The notes below the pieces were generated by a model. That model saw only the letters and a program-made list of their open reading frames with translations, made no database searches and had not been told where the DNA came from. A DNA stretch of 64,000 nucleotides from Vespa crabro. Taxonomy: Eukaryota > Arthropoda > Insecta > Hymenoptera > Vespidae. The translations under genes and the position numbers were made by a program. Shown here in pieces: positions 61,869 through 64,000 of this stretch. The stretch covers positions 8,501,999 to 8,565,998 of the forward strand of contig NC_060956.1 in NCBI RefSeq assembly GCF_910589235.1. Reading direction: 5' to 3'. The stretch's first letter is position 1. Every line of letters begins with the position of its first letter.

Positions 61869-64000
61869 GAGACAGAATAAGGTAGAGAGAAAGAGTAGAT
61901 GAGAAGAGTAGATGAGACTGAAAAGTCGATTCGATCTAACAAATCTGACATTGAAATGGATTTAAGATCTCTCTCTATCCCTCTCTCTGTCTCGTTATTC
62001 CCGAAGATACGATGGATTATAAATCGACGAGATATAATTTTTCGAGGTTCTTGCGATCGATTGTAAAGGAGGATAAGGTTAGCTGAAAATGAACGGATGA
62101 CGTTAAAGGCATATCGACGCATCACCAGCGGAAACTACTTCGTGATAATTACATCGCTGATCTCGAATAACCTTCACTTTCCTCTATCTCCCTATCCTCC
62201 GATCATCTGGAAGGCGTTAAAGCGCGCGAATAAAATCAGCCGGCAGTGTGATGAAAAAAGTGGCAGGGGTTTACGGCTCAGCGCTACCCCGTGGCGATGG
62301 AGGATGATGGATCGGTTCACGCTGAAATAACTGCGGCATCTCGTTCTAACAGCCATTTTGTAATTACACCGGCAGTGATTTGCTTGGCTTCGTCTTATCT
62401 ATCGAGGCTCATCAATAATCTTTCTTCGTCTTTTCTACCTTTTCTCGTCAATATACACCGATCTTCTTCTCTTTCTTTTTCTCAAAGGATAAATGCGTTC
62501 ACCCTATTATCTCTTTTTTTTAACTCAACCATTTTAAATCTTCAGTTATTTTCAACACGAACGTTCAGTTGAAGGTTATACTCATGATCGAGATCTAGCC
62601 TTATCAAGATAATCGGCTTTCTTGTTCGCGAATTCGTGTATTTTGCATTTGAAGCATATTTGAACAATCACTGCACTTCAATTAATCGTATCATCCAATT
62701 TGACTGGTACGTTCGTAAATTTTTGACGCTGTATCGATCGCAGTTCAAGTATGCTGAAAATATGCTGAAAATGGCTTTGGACTTTTTTTAGGATTAAATA
62801 CAAGATGGAATACGCATTATACCAGTGTATTTATTCCTTTCGTGATTTTAGAAAAAACATGCCGATAAGATAAATCGTGATAGCATATTCGGGGAGGAGT
62901 TAGAGGAATGCTTTTAGAGAATATTACATACTTTCACGAAAGATATTAAATCTTCTAAAAAAACCTCGGAAAGACGAAAACAGAAATACTGGCTGCATGA
63001 TAGATTTCTCATTGTAAAATATATCTCATTTCTTTTTTTTTTTTAATAACAAGTAAGACAAACAATCATTAATAATTTTATTTCTTATAAATCTTTTTAT
63101 TTTCGGCGTCCTTTTAAGTTTTGCATTCGACATATTTTCCATTCAACATGTTTTAGATTATTTATCTGTTTTGATTCTGTTTATATCCATTACTTAAACA
63201 ATAAACATTTTCATTCGGATTTATTAAAATTGCTTTATATCATGTAACTGAAAATAAGCGAAAACAATTACATGTTGCAATAATTGCTCCAGAGAATTTC
63301 GACAGCATTTCGTGAGATATAACACCAACCAACAAAAAAATTTTTTGATTTAATCCCTGGAAAGTTAAACTCATTTTTAAATATTCTTAGATATTCTTAT
63401 ATTTTTAGATATTTTATAATCCTGCATTAATTTTTAAAATATTATCAGTTTCACTATTTTAATTTTCGAGATATAAGTTGTTTTAGTTGTTTATAATTAA
63501 TAAAAAATTTTGTCTAGAAAGGACATTCCAGTGATTTCACAACCAACCATTTATCAGATCTGAGTACTATAGACTTTATTATTTTCCCCAAACTGAAATT
63601 TAATCTGTGAAGTTATCATTGTAGCAATGTGAACAACTAAACGACTTCCAACATTCCTCCGAAAAATGGGAGCAACATCTGCGATGACAATCATCTAAGG
63701 GAGAAGCCTTCTATTTTGAATATGGTTTTGTAAATCTCTTTAAAATATAGAATTTTCTATTAACTGTCTTACTATTTTTCTGTCACATCTCGTATAAAAA
63801 AGTTATGCTGTATCTTGAAAACAAGACTTGATACAGTGAAACTAATTTTATTTCTGATATTACCGCCCCGAATATATCCAAGAATAGGTCTAATATTTTA
63901 GGTACGAAAATGCATATTGAGCAGTGCAATCGTTTATATTAGAAGAAAGTGGACGAAAGATATCATGTATGTAACCATTCAATGTCACTGAAACACAATT
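61869..64000. other. Non-coding to window end
   Basis: A CpG-richer block at about 62190-62370 (with TTTTGTAATTACACCGGCAG), then AT-rich sequence without features to the end. Confidence 0.45.

Overview
The window looks like nuclear DNA from an insect, most likely a hymenopteran (bee, wasp or ant). The evidence is AT-rich sequence with plenty of CpG (TCGA, CGATCG and CGAA words everywhere), a very high density of (GA)n/(CT)n and (TA)n microsatellites, a mariner-type inverted-repeat element, and decayed insect-type Ty3/Gypsy and Jockey-like retroelements. The lineage call is inference. No host gene, rRNA or tRNA could be identified.

No open reading frame in the window looks like a host protein. 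The longest are translations of microsatellites (Leu/Ser or Arg/Glu runs from GA/CT tracts, poly-Ile from an AAT tract, Tyr/Ile runs from TA tracts). The 64 kb therefore reads as a gene desert or, more attractively, part of one very long intron. The best support for an intron on the + strand is at 24.6 kb. There a strong 3' splice site is joined directly to GTAAGT, and a second GTAAGT lies 49 nt downstream. That is the layout of a recursive-splice (ratchet) site or a 49-nt recursive-splice microexon.

Layout: 0-4 kb, GA/CT tracts and a large AAT tract. 4.4-5.6 kb, remains of a Jockey/CR1-type LINE reverse transcriptase on the - strand. 6.6 kb, a GC-rich perfect hairpin. 8.7-9.0 kb, a degenerate ~143-bp repeat. 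11.3 kb, a short mariner-type inverted-repeat element. 12-24 kb, intergenic or intronic sequence with microsatellites, a 15-bp-stem hairpin at 15.0 kb and a CTCF-like site at 23.1 kb. 24.6 kb, the splice structure. 26-29 kb, two degenerate minisatellites. 30-42 kb, alternating GC/CpG-richer blocks and many GA/CT/TA tracts. 42-46 kb, a very AT-rich block. 46-54 kb, microsatellites and a CATGATC motif cluster. 54.7-57.4 kb, a decayed Ty3/Gypsy element on the - strand with eroded LTR-like ends, gag zinc-knuckle, protease, RT-start and integrase remnants, and a TA-flanked MITE inserted between its two zinc knuckles. 57.6-64 kb, more microsatellites and several CpG-rich blocks.

No operon, pathway or active mobile element is visible. 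What can be described is a small fossil record of transposition, structured repeats, candidate hairpin RNAs, candidate regulatory blocks and one candidate recursive-splicing unit.
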